Assembly: GCA_902581145.1 (NCBI GenBank)
Contig: CACHNE010000004.1
Location: 1-64,000 of the forward strand
Direction of reading: 5' to 3'
Length of the DNA stretch: 64,000 nucleotides
Origin: an uncultured Bacteroidota bacterium
Lineage (GTDB): Bacteria > Bacteroidota > Bacteroidia > Flavobacteriales > Flavobacteriaceae
This document shows, in pieces, positions 55,538-64,000 of the stretch. The notes under the pieces were generated by a model that saw only the letters and a program-made list of their open reading frames with translations, ran no database searches and had not been told where the DNA came from. The number at the start of each line of letters is the position of its first letter. The first letter of the stretch is position 1. Position numbers and translations under genes: made by a program.

Positions 55538-56397
55538 CGACTCTTAAAATATTTTAATAATTTTTTTTGATAATCATCATTCGTATTACATTCAATTATT
55601 CCAGATCCTGACCTTTTAAAATAATCCACAAACTCTCTCCTTTTGGAATTATAATATTCATTGTATTTCCTTCTGATTTTTTTTGAGCTGGTATTTACTG
55701 TAGTTCGTTTTCCGGTTTCATTATCATTTATATCAATAACACCTAAATTTGGAATAATTTCTTCGGTTTTATCATATATTCTAATTCCTGTTACATCATG
55801 TCTAGAAGAAAATATTTTAAGAGAATTTGAATAATCTTTAGAAATAAAATCAGAGATAATAAAAGCGATAGATCTGTTTTTTAAAATATTGGAGACAAAC
55901 TTTAAAGGAACATTAATATCAGTCTTTTTACTCTTCGATTTAAATTCTAGCAACTCTCTAATAATTCTTAAGACATGAGATTTACCTTTTTTTGGGGGGA
56001 TGTATAATTCAACATTATCAGAGAATAAAATTAATCCAACTTTATCATTGTTTTTAGTTGCTGAAAATGCTAAAGTTGCCGCTAATTCTGTAACATATTC
56101 ATTTTTAAAGGCTGAATTAGATCCAAAAAAATTGGAGCCAGAAATATCAATAATTAACATCATTGTTAGCTCTCTCTCCTCCTCAAATACTTTTATAAAT
56201 GTGTCGTTATATCTTGCTGTTACATTCCAGTCTATTGCTCTGACATCATCTCCGAATTGGTATTGTCTTACTTCACTAAAAGCCATACCTCTACCTTTGA
56301 ATGTGGACTGGTACTCTCCACCAAAGATGTGATCTGATAATCTTTTGGTTTTGATTTCAATTTTTCTGACTTTTTTTAGAAGATCTTTTGTTTCCAT
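55534..56397 (-). CDS. DUF58-domain protein of the moxR-Bat operon
   Basis: A 287-residue cytoplasmic protein with the DUF58 signature: RLSDHIFGGEYQSTFKGRGM near the start, SEVRQYQFGDDVRAIDWNVT (about 40-60), and a VWA-like fold holding the MIDAS-type motif MLIIDISGSNFFGS (about 85-100). The C-terminal part FIISDFISKDYSNSLKIFSS continues that fold. DUF58 proteins are regularly encoded after moxR and before VWA genes; they are thought to be clients or partners of the MoxR ATPase. The gene is ten bases after moxR and overlaps the next gene by four. Confidence 0.93.
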   Translation of the reverse strand: METKDLLKKVRKIEIKTKRLSDHIFGGEYQSTFKGRGMAFSEVRQYQFGDDVRAIDWNVTARYNDTFIKVFEEERELTMMLIIDISGSNFFGSNSAFKNEYVTELAATLAFSATKNNDKVGLILFSDNVELYIPPKKGKSHVLRIIRELLEFKSKSKKTDINVPLKFVSNILKNRSIAFIISDFISKDYSNSLKIFSSRHDVTGIRIYDKTEEIIPNLGVIDINDNETGKRTTVNTSSKKIRRKYNEYYNSKRREFVDYFKRSGSGIIECNTNDDYQKKLLKYFKSR

Positions 56398-56407
56398 TGT
56401 TAAGAGT

Positions 56408-57403
56408 TTATGGAACAGCTATTTCATTTACAATTTTTGTGATAATATCAACAGATGACATGTTTTCTGCTTCGGCTTCATAAGAAATTCCAATTCTGTG
56501 TTGTAAAACATCAAACACCACTGCTCTTACATCATCAGGAATTACAAATCCTCGTCTATTTATGAACGCATAACATTTTGCAGCTAAGGCAAGATTAATA
56601 CTTCCTCTTGGGGAGGCACCAAAAGATATTAGTGGTTTTAGTTCTGATAAATTATATTTTTCTGGAAATCTAGTGGCAAAAATAATATCAAGTATATAAG
56701 ACTCAATTTTTTCATCCATATAAACTTCTCTCACAACTTTTTGCGCAGTTATAATCTTTTTAAGTGTCACGACGGGTTTCACCTTGCTTGCAGTATTTTC
56801 TAAATTTGCTCGCATAATTAATTTTTCATCATCTAATTCAGGATAGGTAATAACTGTTTTTAACATAAATCTATCTACCTGAGCCTCCGGAAGTGGATAT
56901 GTTCCTTCTTGGTCAATTGGATTTTGAGTAGCCATCACTAGAAATGGCTCTTCCAACTTAAATGTTTCTTCACCAATTGTAACTTGTTTTTCTTGCATTG
57001 CTTCTAACAAAGCCGATTGTACTTTTGCAGGTGCTCTATTTATTTCGTCTGCTAAAACAAAATTTGCAAAAACAGGACCTTTCTTAACAGAGAATTTTGA
57101 CTGTTTCACATTATAAAGTTGTGTCCCAACAACATCAGCAGGTAAAAGATCAGGTGTGAATTGAATTCTACTGAAACTACCACTTATCGCCTTTGATAAA
57201 GTATTGATGGCAAGGGTTTTTGCTAAACCAGGGACACCTTCTAGTAATATGTGGCCTTTTGCAAGAAGACCTATTAAAAGTTTATCCACCATATTCTTTT
57301 GACCAACAATTACTTTATTCATCTCTGATCTCAACAAATCAATGAAAGCACTTTCTTTTTCTATTTTTTCATTAATTTTCTTTATATCAACTTTGTTTTC
57401 CAT
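56408..57403 (-). CDS. moxR: MoxR-type AAA+ ATPase
   Basis: First gene of the operon; a 331-residue AAA+ chaperone-like ATPase that is thought to load metal or remodel the VWA partners. Signatures: Walker A in LLEGVPGLAKTLAINTLSK, Walker B in FVLADEINRAPAKVQSALLE, sensor 1 in VMATQNPIDQEGTYPLPEAQ, and the arginine finger region DRFMLKT. The C-terminal lid has GASPRGSINLALAAKCYAFI. ATG at 57403. No convincing -7 element was found in its 134-base upstream gap, but a 44-base imperfect palindrome lies there, shared with the divergent SDR gene. Confidence 0.95.
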   Translation of the reverse strand: MENKVDIKKINEKIEKESAFIDLLRSEMNKVIVGQKNMVDKLLIGLLAKGHILLEGVPGLAKTLAINTLSKAISGSFSRIQFTPDLLPADVVGTQLYNVKQSKFSVKKGPVFANFVLADEINRAPAKVQSALLEAMQEKQVTIGEETFKLEEPFLVMATQNPIDQEGTYPLPEAQVDRFMLKTVITYPELDDEKLIMRANLENTASKVKPVVTLKKIITAQKVVREVYMDEKIESYILDIIFATRFPEKYNLSELKPLISFGASPRGSINLALAAKCYAFINRRGFVIPDDVRAVVFDVLQHRIGISYEAEAENMSSVDIITKIVNEIAVP

Positions 57404-57467
57404 GACTAAAAATTATTATAACTTTAAAATTGGTTTTGCAAATTGGTAAATCATTATAAATATCTCT

Positions 57468-57511
57468 GTTAACATTAGGTTAAAAAAGACCATTTTTAAC
57501 CAAATATTAAC
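57468..57511. repeat. Long imperfect inverted repeat between moxR and the SDR gene
   Basis: 19-base arms around a six-base centre (57487-57492), 17 of 19 positions paired. The inner nine (GGTTAAAAA with TTTTTAACC) and outer five (GTTAA with TTAAC) are perfect; mismatches are at 57473/57506 and 57477/57502. It lies 65 bases upstream of moxR and 27 upstream of the SDR start, so either a dyad operator or a hairpin in one transcript leader is possible. Confidence 0.7.
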
Positions 57512-57537
57512 ATTTTGAATAACTTAAAATTTAAGAC

Positions 57538-58287
57538 TTGAAAACTATACTTATTACCGGAGCAACAAGCGGAATTGGATTAGCAGCTGCTAAAAAGTTA
57601 GCGAATGAAAAAAATCAACTGATTTTATGTGGGAGAAGACAACGTAAATTAGATGAAATTTCTGAGGAACTTTCAAAATCTGCTAACGTATTATCACTTT
57701 GCTTTGATGTTTCAAATAAAAATGAAGTAAATAGACTTTTAAATGATCTTCCTGAGCAATTTAGTTCTGTTGATGTTCTTATAAATAATGCAGGAAATGC
57801 TCATGGGCTTGATACTATTCAAGATGGTTCGCTTGATGATTGGGATAATATGATTGATAGTAATGTGAAAGGTTTGCTTTATGTTTCTCGTGTTATCATA
57901 CCAAAAATGATTGAACAAAAGTGTGGGCATATAATTAATTTAGGCTCTTTAGCAGGTAGGGAAGTTTATGAAAAAGGAAATATTTACTGCGCAACAAAAC
58001 ATGCGGTGAATGCAATTTCAAAAGCTATGAGAATTGATTTAAATAAAACAGGTATTAAAGTTTCTGAAATTAATCCAGGACTTGTGGAAACCGACTTTTC
58101 AAATGTACGTTTCAAAGGAGATAGTGATCGGGCAGAAAAGGTTTATCAAGGTTACAAGGCACTACAAGCAGATGATATTGCTGATATTATCGAATTTGTA
58201 ATAAATAGACCGGACCATGTTAATATTGCAGATATTTTAGTGCTTCCTCAAGCACAAGCAACAAGCTCAATTATAGATAAGAAATAA
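57538..58287 (+). CDS. Short-chain dehydrogenase/reductase (YdfG-like)
   Basis: A 249-residue classical SDR oxidoreductase. Start is TTG at 57538 (MKTILITGATSGIG); the glycine motif TGATSGIG (residues 7-14) begins within six residues of it, as expected. The NNAG motif, catalytic Ser in INLGSLAGREVY and the YxxxK pair in YCATKHAVNAIS are present. The 'VETDFSNVRFKGD' tail resembles the YdfG group (NADP-dependent 3-hydroxy-acid dehydrogenases), but the substrate is not settled. It is divergent from the Bat operon and convergent with the ALDH gene, with 11 bases between stops. Confidence 0.92.
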   Translation: MKTILITGATSGIGLAAAKKLANEKNQLILCGRRQRKLDEISEELSKSANVLSLCFDVSNKNEVNRLLNDLPEQFSSVDVLINNAGNAHGLDTIQDGSLDDWDNMIDSNVKGLLYVSRVIIPKMIEQKCGHIINLGSLAGREVYEKGNIYCATKHAVNAISKAMRIDLNKTGIKVSEINPGLVETDFSNVRFKGDSDRAEKVYQGYKALQADDIADIIEFVINRPDHVNIADILVLPQAQATSSIIDKK

Positions 58288-58298
58288 TTTTAATAATT

Positions 58299-59831
58299 CT
58301 AAAGATCAAACTTAATTCCCTGAGCTAGAGGAAGATCATCTGTATAGTTTATTGTATTTGTTTGTCTTCTCATGTAAATTTTCCAAGCATCAGAACCTGA
58401 TTCTCTACCACCACCTGTATCTTTTTCACCACCAAATGCACCGCCAATTTCAGCACCGGAAGTACCAATATTTACATTAGCGATTCCACAATCAGAGCCT
58501 GCAGCTGAAAGAAATTTCTCAGCCTCTTTTAGGTTGTTTGTCATAATTGCTGAAGACAATCCTTGTGTAACATTATTTTGAATTTCAATTGCATTGGTTA
58601 CTGGACCGGAATATTTTAGTAAGTATAAAATTGGTGCAAAAGTTTCTTCTTGAACAATATGAAAGTCTGGTTTTGCCTCAGCAATAGCAGGTTTGACATA
58701 ACATCCACTTTCATATCCTTCACCTTCCAAAATACCACCTTCAACAACGATATTTCCACCTTCTTCAACTACTTTATCTAAAGCTTTTGAATACATATCT
58801 ACAGCTAATTTATCAATTACAGGTCCAACATGATTTGATTGATCAAGTGGATTTCCAATTTTAATTTGTTTATATGCATTTACAACCGCATCACGAACTT
58901 CATCATATATATCTTCATGAATAATTAACCTCCTAGTTGAAGTACATCTTTGACCTGCAGTTCCAACTGCTCCAAAAACTGCACCCATTACAGTCATCTT
59001 AACATCAGCATCAGGGGTAACAATAATAGCATTATTTCCACCAAGCTCTAATAATGATTTCCCTAATCTAGCACCTACTTCACTAGCAACAATTTTACCC
59101 ATTCTGGTTGAGCCTGTTGCAGAAACAAGGGGAATTCTCTTGTCTTTTGTCATGTATTCTCCAACTTTATAGTCTCCGTTTATTAAACAAGAAATTCCTT
59201 CAGGCAAATCATTGGCTTTTAATATATCAGCTATAATCTTTTGACATGCAACTGAGCAAAGTGGTGTTTTTTCACTTGGTTTCCAAACACAAACATCACC
59301 ACATATCCAAGCTAAAGCTGTATTCCAAGACCATACAGCAACTGGAAAATTAAATGCTGAAATAATTCCAACAATACCAAGTGGATGATATTGCTCATAC
59401 ATTCTATGTCCAGGTCTTTCACTGTGCATAGTTAAACCATGCAACTGTCTGGAAAGTCCAACAGCAAAATCACAAATATCAATCATCTCTTGAACCTCTC
59501 CTAAGCCCTCTTGAAAACTTTTTCCCATTTCATAGGAAACCAAAACGCCTAATGGTTCTTTTAAGTCTCTTAGCTTATTTCCAAACTGTCTTACGATTTC
59601 ACCTCTTTGAGGTGCAGGGACTGTTCTCCAAAATTTAAAGGCAGACTGAGCGCTTTCGATTACCTTATTGTAATCTTCAAAAGTTGTCGTTGAAACAGTT
59701 CCAATCTCTTTTCCATCAACCGGGGAATAACTGCTAATCTTTTCTCCATCACTGAAATAATTACTTCCAGTTGATGTTCCGATATTATGATTTGACAGTC
59801 CTAATTCCTTAAGTGAGTTTTCGATATTCAT
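58299..59831 (-). CDS. amaB: ALDH7-type aldehyde dehydrogenase (alpha-aminoadipic semialdehyde type)
   Basis: A 510-residue NAD-dependent aldehyde dehydrogenase of the ALDH7 (antiquitin) group. The catalytic cysteine lies in GTAGQRCTSTRRLI (about residue 298), the glutamate in SLLELGGNNAIIV, and the N-terminal MIDICDFAVGLSRQLHGLTM and MHSERPGHRMYEQYHPLGIV stretches are typical of the group. In bacteria such enzymes oxidise 2-aminoadipate 6-semialdehyde in lysine degradation; alternatives include a general stress role. No other lysine gene is here. ATG at 59831, 51 bases from the divergent isoaspartyl-peptidase gene. Confidence 0.88.
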   Translation of the reverse strand: MNIENSLKELGLSNHNIGTSTGSNYFSDGEKISSYSPVDGKEIGTVSTTTFEDYNKVIESAQSAFKFWRTVPAPQRGEIVRQFGNKLRDLKEPLGVLVSYEMGKSFQEGLGEVQEMIDICDFAVGLSRQLHGLTMHSERPGHRMYEQYHPLGIVGIISAFNFPVAVWSWNTALAWICGDVCVWKPSEKTPLCSVACQKIIADILKANDLPEGISCLINGDYKVGEYMTKDKRIPLVSATGSTRMGKIVASEVGARLGKSLLELGGNNAIIVTPDADVKMTVMGAVFGAVGTAGQRCTSTRRLIIHEDIYDEVRDAVVNAYKQIKIGNPLDQSNHVGPVIDKLAVDMYSKALDKVVEEGGNIVVEGGILEGEGYESGCYVKPAIAEAKPDFHIVQEETFAPILYLLKYSGPVTNAIEIQNNVTQGLSSAIMTNNLKEAEKFLSAAGSDCGIANVNIGTSGAEIGGAFGGEKDTGGGRESGSDAWKIYMRRQTNTINYTDDLPLAQGIKFDL

Positions 59832-59882
59832 GATAAATTATTTAACTTGACGAAGATAAGGATTTATTAATATTTATAGTTT

Positions 59883-60836
59883 ATGAAAAAATATTTGTGT
59901 CTGCTAATTATTATACTTTTTAGCTGCAATAATCATGATGAAAATAAGATTGCAATTGTCATTCATGGAGGTGCAGGAATTATACTAAAAGAAAATATTT
60001 CCAAGTCTAAAGAAGATTCTATTATTAATAAACTAGATGAAGCTATTTCAAAGGGGTGGAAATTATTAAAAAAGGGTGAATCTAGCGAAACAGCCGTGAT
60101 TGAAACAATTAAAATTTTAGAGGACTCTCCGTTATTTAACGCAGGTAAAGGAAGTGTATTTAATAGCGAAGGAAAAGTGGAAAATGACGCATCCATAATG
60201 AGGGGTAATGATCTTAATGCTGGTGCATCATCCGGAACTTCAAATGTTAAAAATCCGATAACTCTTGCAGCCAATATTATGAATCATTCAGAGCATGTTT
60301 TTCTTTCGGGTAAAGGGGCAGAAAACTTTGCAAAAAATAGAAATCTTGAGATTGTAAACAATGAATATTTTCATACAAAATTTAGATACAATCAACTCTT
60401 GAATAAAAAAGGTGAAGATAAATATGGAACTGTTGGTTGCGTAGCAATTGATGTTAATGGTAATATTGTGGCAGGTACATCCACTGGTGGAATGACAAAT
60501 AAAAAATGGGGTAGAATTGGTGACTCTCCAATTATTGGTGCTGGGACCTATGCAAATAATAATACATGTGGTATTTCATCAACCGGATCTGGAGAATATT
60601 TTATAAGAACTGTTGCCGCTTATCAAGTTTCTTCATTGTTAGAAAATCATAATTATGATTTAAAGAAAGCAATGTATAAGGTAATTCATGAAAAAATCGG
60701 AGCAATTGGAGGTGATGGTGGAATGATAGGCATTGATAAAAACTCAGATATATCAATGGAATTTAATACTCCAGGAATGTATCGAGCGTATGTCAACAAA
60801 TATGAAAAAAAAGAAATTTTCCTCTATGAGGAATAA
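59883..60836 (+). CDS. Isoaspartyl peptidase / L-asparaginase, lipoprotein-type
   Basis: A 317-residue Ntn-hydrolase of the plant-type asparaginase family, with an N-terminal lipoprotein signal (lipobox ILFSC, Cys15). The precursor cuts itself before Thr183 in DKYGTVGCVAIDVNGN, making that Thr the nucleophile; GTSTGGMTNKKWGRIGDSP and TGSGEYFIRT complete the active site, and the N-terminal IVIHGGAG is the family hallmark. It removes isoaspartyl residues from damaged peptides or hydrolyses asparagine. The lipobox suggests action at the envelope on peptides. Its stop is one base from the stop of convergent pyk. Confidence 0.93.
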   Translation: MKKYLCLLIIILFSCNNHDENKIAIVIHGGAGIILKENISKSKEDSIINKLDEAISKGWKLLKKGESSETAVIETIKILEDSPLFNAGKGSVFNSEGKVENDASIMRGNDLNAGASSGTSNVKNPITLAANIMNHSEHVFLSGKGAENFAKNRNLEIVNNEYFHTKFRYNQLLNKKGEDKYGTVGCVAIDVNGNIVAGTSTGGMTNKKWGRIGDSPIIGAGTYANNNTCGISSTGSGEYFIRTVAAYQVSSLLENHNYDLKKAMYKVIHEKIGAIGGDGGMIGIDKNSDISMEFNTPGMYRAYVNKYEKKEIFLYEE

Positions 60837-60837
60837 G

Positions 60838-62274
60838 CTATTTAATTTCTGAGATTTTAAGGGTATTCACCATACCACTTTCCTTAACCGGCATTGAAGC
60901 AAGGTTTATTACCATATCCCCTTTTTTTGCAAATCCTTTTTTATTTACAATCTCATTAATTTCTTGAATTGTCTTGTCGGTTGAAACCGATCTATTATAA
61001 TAAAATGCTTTAACTCCCCATAATAAATTTAATCTGCAAAGTATTCTTTTATTAGAAGTGAAAACAATAATATTTGAATGAGGCCTCCAAGACGAAACTT
61101 GAAATGCTGTATAACCACTTTGTGTTAATGTTGTAATTGCTGCAATTTTAGTTTCATTTGCTATTTGTGCAGCATGATAACAAATAAACTTAGTAGTATA
61201 TCTATTTGTCTTGATTTTCGGAGGCGACTCAGGAACAGTAATCATTTCAGAATATTCAACACTTGTAATAATCTTTGAAATCTGAGTTACTACCTCTGCT
61301 GGATATTTTCCAACTGAGGTCTCAGCAGACAGCATTACAGCATCAGCACCATCCATGATAGAATTTGCTACATCATTCACCTCAGCTCTGCTCGGCTTGA
61401 GACTGTCAATCATACTTTCCATCATCTGGGTAGCAATAATTACAGGTATCCTATGTTTCTTGGCGAGGTACACAATTCTTTTTTGCAATAATGGTACTTC
61501 TTCAGATGGAATTTCAATTCCTAAATCTCCTCTAGCAACCATTATTCCGTCAGAATTTTGAATAATATCCTCAATATTTTTTATTGCCTCTGGCTTTTCA
61601 ATTTTTGCTATAATAGGTATTTTTTCATCTGATTGTTTTTCGATAATTTTTCGAAGATTTACCACATCATTAGCATCTCTAACAAATGACAATGCAACCC
61701 AATCTAGCTCTTTGGAAATTGCATAAAGCAGGTCCTGCTTATCTTTTTTAGTTAGTGACGGAGTAGATATCTTAGTATTAGGTAAGTTGACACCTTTCTT
61801 AGAGGATAATTTCCCACCTTGGATATTTCTTAATTTTACCTCATCCCTTTTATTAGTAGAAATAACTTCAAAAATCAATTTACCGTCATCAACTAATACC
61901 TTATCTCCTTTCTTAACATCTTTAGCAAAATCTTTATATGAAAGCGATGCTTTTTGTTTATTACCTATAATTTCTTTTTCTGTTGATATTGTAAACACAT
62001 CTCCCTTTTTGAAAACCACACCATCCTGCATTTTTCCTACTCTAATCTTTGGCCCCTGCAAATCTGCAAGAATAGCAACATTAGTATCTAACTCCTTATT
62101 TAAAGATCGAATAAGCTCAACATGTCTATCAACCTCTTCATATGATGCATGGGAAAAATTAATTCTAAATACATTAACTCCAGCTTTAATTAATCTTGAC
62201 AGCATAGTTTTATTACTACACCCAGGACCCAGCGTTGCGACAATTTTAGTTTTTTTGAATTTTATATAACTCAT
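60838..62274 (-). CDS. pyk: Pyruvate kinase
   Basis: Last step of glycolysis, phosphoenolpyruvate to pyruvate with ATP. The 478-residue enzyme contains the N-terminal KTKIVATLGPGCSNKTML, the active-site strands ADLQGPKIRVGKM and ALSFVRDANDVVNLR, IMVARGDLGIEIP and the signature DGADAVMLSAETSVGKYP (about 310-330). The C-terminal domain ends with VIVFTSNKRI-like strands (SNIIVFTSNKRIL) and KEIM-free tail. The start ATG overlaps the stop of the IPExxxVDY gene by four bases (ATGA), a conserved pairing in Flavobacteriia. Confidence 0.98.
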   Translation of the reverse strand: MSYIKFKKTKIVATLGPGCSNKTMLSRLIKAGVNVFRINFSHASYEEVDRHVELIRSLNKELDTNVAILADLQGPKIRVGKMQDGVVFKKGDVFTISTEKEIIGNKQKASLSYKDFAKDVKKGDKVLVDDGKLIFEVISTNKRDEVKLRNIQGGKLSSKKGVNLPNTKISTPSLTKKDKQDLLYAISKELDWVALSFVRDANDVVNLRKIIEKQSDEKIPIIAKIEKPEAIKNIEDIIQNSDGIMVARGDLGIEIPSEEVPLLQKRIVYLAKKHRIPVIIATQMMESMIDSLKPSRAEVNDVANSIMDGADAVMLSAETSVGKYPAEVVTQISKIITSVEYSEMITVPESPPKIKTNRYTTKFICYHAAQIANETKIAAITTLTQSGYTAFQVSSWRPHSNIIVFTSNKRILCRLNLLWGVKAFYYNRSVSTDKTIQEINEIVNKKGFAKKGDMVINLASMPVKESGMVNTLKISEIK

Positions 62275-62747
62275 GAGAAAATTAAATTTTCTTTGTTTTC
62301 TAGTTTATTCTCAGAAATAAAAGATGTAATTACTCCACTAATTTCTGAAATTTTTTTTAATACTTTATCTACATATTTCTTATTTGCAATATTTTCAATA
62401 ATAAGAAAATAATCAACTGACTTTTGTTGGCTTAAAAGATTCATTTCATTTGAAGCCATATTTCTCAGACCAAATAAACTTAACTCTTCTTCAGAATTTT
62501 TTTCTAAAACTAATGACTTATTAGAGAAAAAGATCCATTTCAAATATTTTGTATCATCTAAATATTCATATTGCGAGTAATTTGCATCTTGCTCTGCAAA
62601 ATAAATATCATTGTTTTTCCTTTTTAAACCAATATTTAGTTTTTTGTTTAAAAAAAATGCCAATCTAAATTCATCTAAGTCTGAACGAATTGCGATTAGA
62701 TGATAATTTTCAGGAAATTGATTTAATTTTAATTTATGGTTATTCAA
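62271..62747 (-). CDS. IPExxxVDY-family protein
   Basis: A 158-residue soluble protein of the IPExxxVDY family, named for a C-terminal motif. Here the corresponding part reads QQKSVDYFLIIE, keeping the VDY core while the leading IPE is not evident. The rest, FPENYHLIAIRSDLDEFRLA and FFLNKKLNIGLKRK, fits the family. Its function is unknown; the gene is almost always found between rnc and pyk in Flavobacteriia, which supports the assignment. The start is TTG at 62747, with an upstream gap of 35 bases from rnc; it overlaps pyk by four bases. Confidence 0.85.
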   Translation of the reverse strand: MNNHKLKLNQFPENYHLIAIRSDLDEFRLAFFLNKKLNIGLKRKNNDIYFAEQDANYSQYEYLDDTKYLKWIFFSNKSLVLEKNSEEELSLFGLRNMASNEMNLLSQQKSVDYFLIIENIANKKYVDKVLKKISEISGVITSFISENKLENKENLIFS

Positions 62748-62782
62748 AATATGAATTTCTCTGTAAAGATAAGCTTATTCTA

Positions 62783-63526
62783 TTAATTTTGATTTTGATG
62801 TTTTAAAATATCTTCTTGAAACATGAAAAATGCTCTCTTTGAAGCTTTTTCCTCAGCTTTTTTCTTTGATGTATCTCTTGCTTTTGCTATTACTTTATCG
62901 TCTATTGATAGTTTAACGGAAAAGTGCTTTATCGAATCGTTACCAGTATCTTCAAAGGTTTCGTAATTGTACTGCTTCTTATTTTTTTGGCACCACTCAA
63001 TAAATAAACTCTTGTAACTGATGATTTTATTTTTAAGTCTCTCTAGATTCACGTGAGGATTAATCACGCGATCAAATATAAATTTCTTACAATGAGGGTA
63101 GCCGCGGTCAAGAAATATAGCACCAATAAGTGCTTCAAAGAGATTACCATGAATATTATCTCCATAGTTTTCTTCGGAAATATTTGAATCAACAAACTGT
63201 AGCAGATTTAATTCCAAGCCAAGTTCATTTAAATGATTGCGGCTAACAATTTTTGATCTCATTTGAGTTAGGTAACCTTCTGAACCGGTGGGAATGTTTT
63301 TAAATAAATATGAAGAGATGATAGAACTTAAAATAGAATCACCCAAAAACTCTAATCTCTCATAGTTGACAGCTACTCCATTTAAATCTTTTTTATTTGA
63401 AGAGCGATGGGTAAAGGCTCTCTTGTAATACTTGATTGATTTTGGTGTAAATTTTAAGAGATTTTTAATGGGTCGATAAAATGGGTCCTTTTTTAATTTT
63501 ATTAATTTATAAAAATTAAAATTCAT
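62783..63526 (-). CDS. rnc: Ribonuclease III
   Basis: Double-strand-specific ribonuclease for rRNA and mRNA processing. I use the ATG at 63526 (247 residues), one base after the fabF stop, because it matches the family's start; the frame from 63571 would overlap fabF by 44 bases. Signature NYERLEFLGDSILSSIISSY holds the acidic catalytic residues, and NLFEALIGAIFLDRG the second cluster. A double-stranded-RNA-binding domain occupies about residues 165-240 (NYETFEDTGNDSIKHFSVKL, then KKKAEEKASKRAFFMF). It continues the fabF-rnc-pyk gene order of the class. Confidence 0.97.
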   Translation of the reverse strand: MNFNFYKLIKLKKDPFYRPIKNLLKFTPKSIKYYKRAFTHRSSNKKDLNGVAVNYERLEFLGDSILSSIISSYLFKNIPTGSEGYLTQMRSKIVSRNHLNELGLELNLLQFVDSNISEENYGDNIHGNLFEALIGAIFLDRGYPHCKKFIFDRVINPHVNLERLKNKIISYKSLFIEWCQKNKKQYNYETFEDTGNDSIKHFSVKLSIDDKVIAKARDTSKKKAEEKASKRAFFMFQEDILKHQNQN

Positions 63527-63527
63527 A

Positions 63528-64000
63528 CTAATCCCATTTTTTAAATAATACACATGCATTATGCCCACCAAAACCGAATGTATTACTCATTCCAATTTTC
63601 GCATCCCTTTTTTGTGCTTTATTTAAGGTTAAATTTAACTTTGGATTGATATTTTCATCTATATTTTGATGATTAATGGTAGGAGGTACAATACCATTTT
63701 TGAGAGATAAAATAATAGAAATTGCCTCAACTGCTCCAGCAGCACCCAGCAGGTGGCCTGTCATTGACTTGGTTGAGTTAATATTAATGTTAGGAGCATG
63801 ATCGCCAAAAATATAATCAATAGCTTTTAATTCAGCCACATCACCTAAAGGTGTAGAAGTACCATGAGTATTAATCAAATCAACGTCATTGACACTAACT
63901 TTTGAATCATTTAAACAGTTTTTTATTACAGCTTTTACACCATTTCCTTCAGGGTGAGGAGCAGTAATATGATGAGCATCTGATGAAAGACCTCCTCCAA
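63528..64000 (-). CDS. fabF: 3-oxoacyl-[acyl-carrier-protein] synthase II, 5' end beyond window
   Basis: Elongating ketoacyl-ACP synthase of fatty-acid synthesis. Only the C-terminal 157 codons including the stop lie in the window. Reading up to the edge gives GGGLSSDAHHITAPHPEGNG, then INTHGTSTPLGDVAELKAID with a catalytic His, KSMTGHLLGAAGAVEAISII with the second His, and NTFGFGGHNACVLFK at the end. The internal ATG at 63878 is not the start, since the conserved sequence continues upstream of it. The acpP and fabF order expected upstream is outside the window. Confidence 0.97.
   Translation of the reverse strand, partial: GGGLSSDAHHITAPHPEGNGVKAVIKNCLNDSKVSVNDVDLINTHGTSTPLGDVAELKAIDYIFGDHAPNININSTKSMTGHLLGAAGAVEAISIILSLKNGIVPPTINHQNIDENINPKLNLTLNKAQKRDAKIGMSNTFGFGGHNACVLFKKWD

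Noticed and set aside
61787-62269. Plus-strand open frame of 160 residues
   Set aside because: Antisense to pyk; no start context or homology signal.

Overview
The window looks like a piece of a streamlined, AT-rich genome from the class Flavobacteriia (phylum Bacteroidota), probably marine. Several things point there. The atpD-atpC pair stands apart from the rest of the ATP synthase genes. There are four TonB-dependent outer-membrane receptors in 64 kb, two with the carboxypeptidase-regulatory-like N-terminal domain. There are DUF4270 and SGNH-type lipoproteins, a PorZ-like type IX secretion protein, a complete moxR-batABCDE operon, an IPExxxVDY-family gene between rnc and pyk, a long-form IleS with a GIHH signature, and promoters of the Bacteroidota form TTG-N19/20-TAnnTTTG. 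No rRNA gene is present, so the genus cannot be named. Coding density is extreme: no intergenic stretch reaches 300 bases, many neighbours overlap by 1, 4, 8 or 11 bases, and convergent genes often meet with no terminator.

Layout. 1-13578 (minus strand) is one nearly continuous block of core genes: panC, panD, a flippase-like membrane protein, an esterase-fold protein, radA, ileS, a DksA-like protein, uvrC, a DUF3108 protein, an M23-domain protein and pgi (cut by the window edge). 13682-18051 (plus) has a short glycogen-synthase-like protein, a DUF4270 lipoprotein and glmS. 18052-33501 is the envelope and uptake part: a carboxypeptidase-regulatory-domain protein, a DUF819 membrane protein with a CDGSH iron-sulfur protein, a TonB receptor, then a second TonB receptor paired with an SGNH-like lipoprotein and followed by a strong terminator, then atpD-atpC, umuD-umuC and a third TonB receptor. 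33494-42090 (minus) carries recX, a fourth TonB receptor, recO, porZ, gdhA and metB. 42168-46106 (plus) has a DMT exporter and a yicC-gmk-nadD-gpsA operon. 46103-57403 holds pheS, a small unknown gene, cvpA and the nine-gene moxR-Bat operon. 57538-64000 ends with an SDR dehydrogenase, an ALDH7-type aldehyde dehydrogenase, an isoaspartyl peptidase, pyk, an IPExxxVDY gene, rnc and the 3' part of fabF.

How it fits together: most genes are housekeeping (pantothenate synthesis, translation, repair, central carbon and nitrogen metabolism, lipid synthesis). The accessory flavour comes from surface uptake (the TonB receptors and a lipoprotein partner) and from the envelope-associated Bat complex. No mobile element, phage, CRISPR array, tRNA or toxin-antitoxin system was seen.

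The most noteworthy items are: (1) an apparent one-base frameshift that removes the last beta-strand of the receptor at 23604; (2) its partner lipoprotein, which keeps the SGNH serine but lacks the catalytic histidine; (3) three TTAAC repeats at exact 11-bp spacing over that receptor's promoter; (4) a 44-bp imperfect palindrome between the Bat operon and the SDR gene; (5) several enzyme-fold proteins that have lost key residues (esterase, GT5, DksA, M23). I did not find a clear-cut new defence or mobile system; the best candidate for something undescribed is the receptor/pseudo-SGNH lipoprotein pair with its phased promoter repeats.
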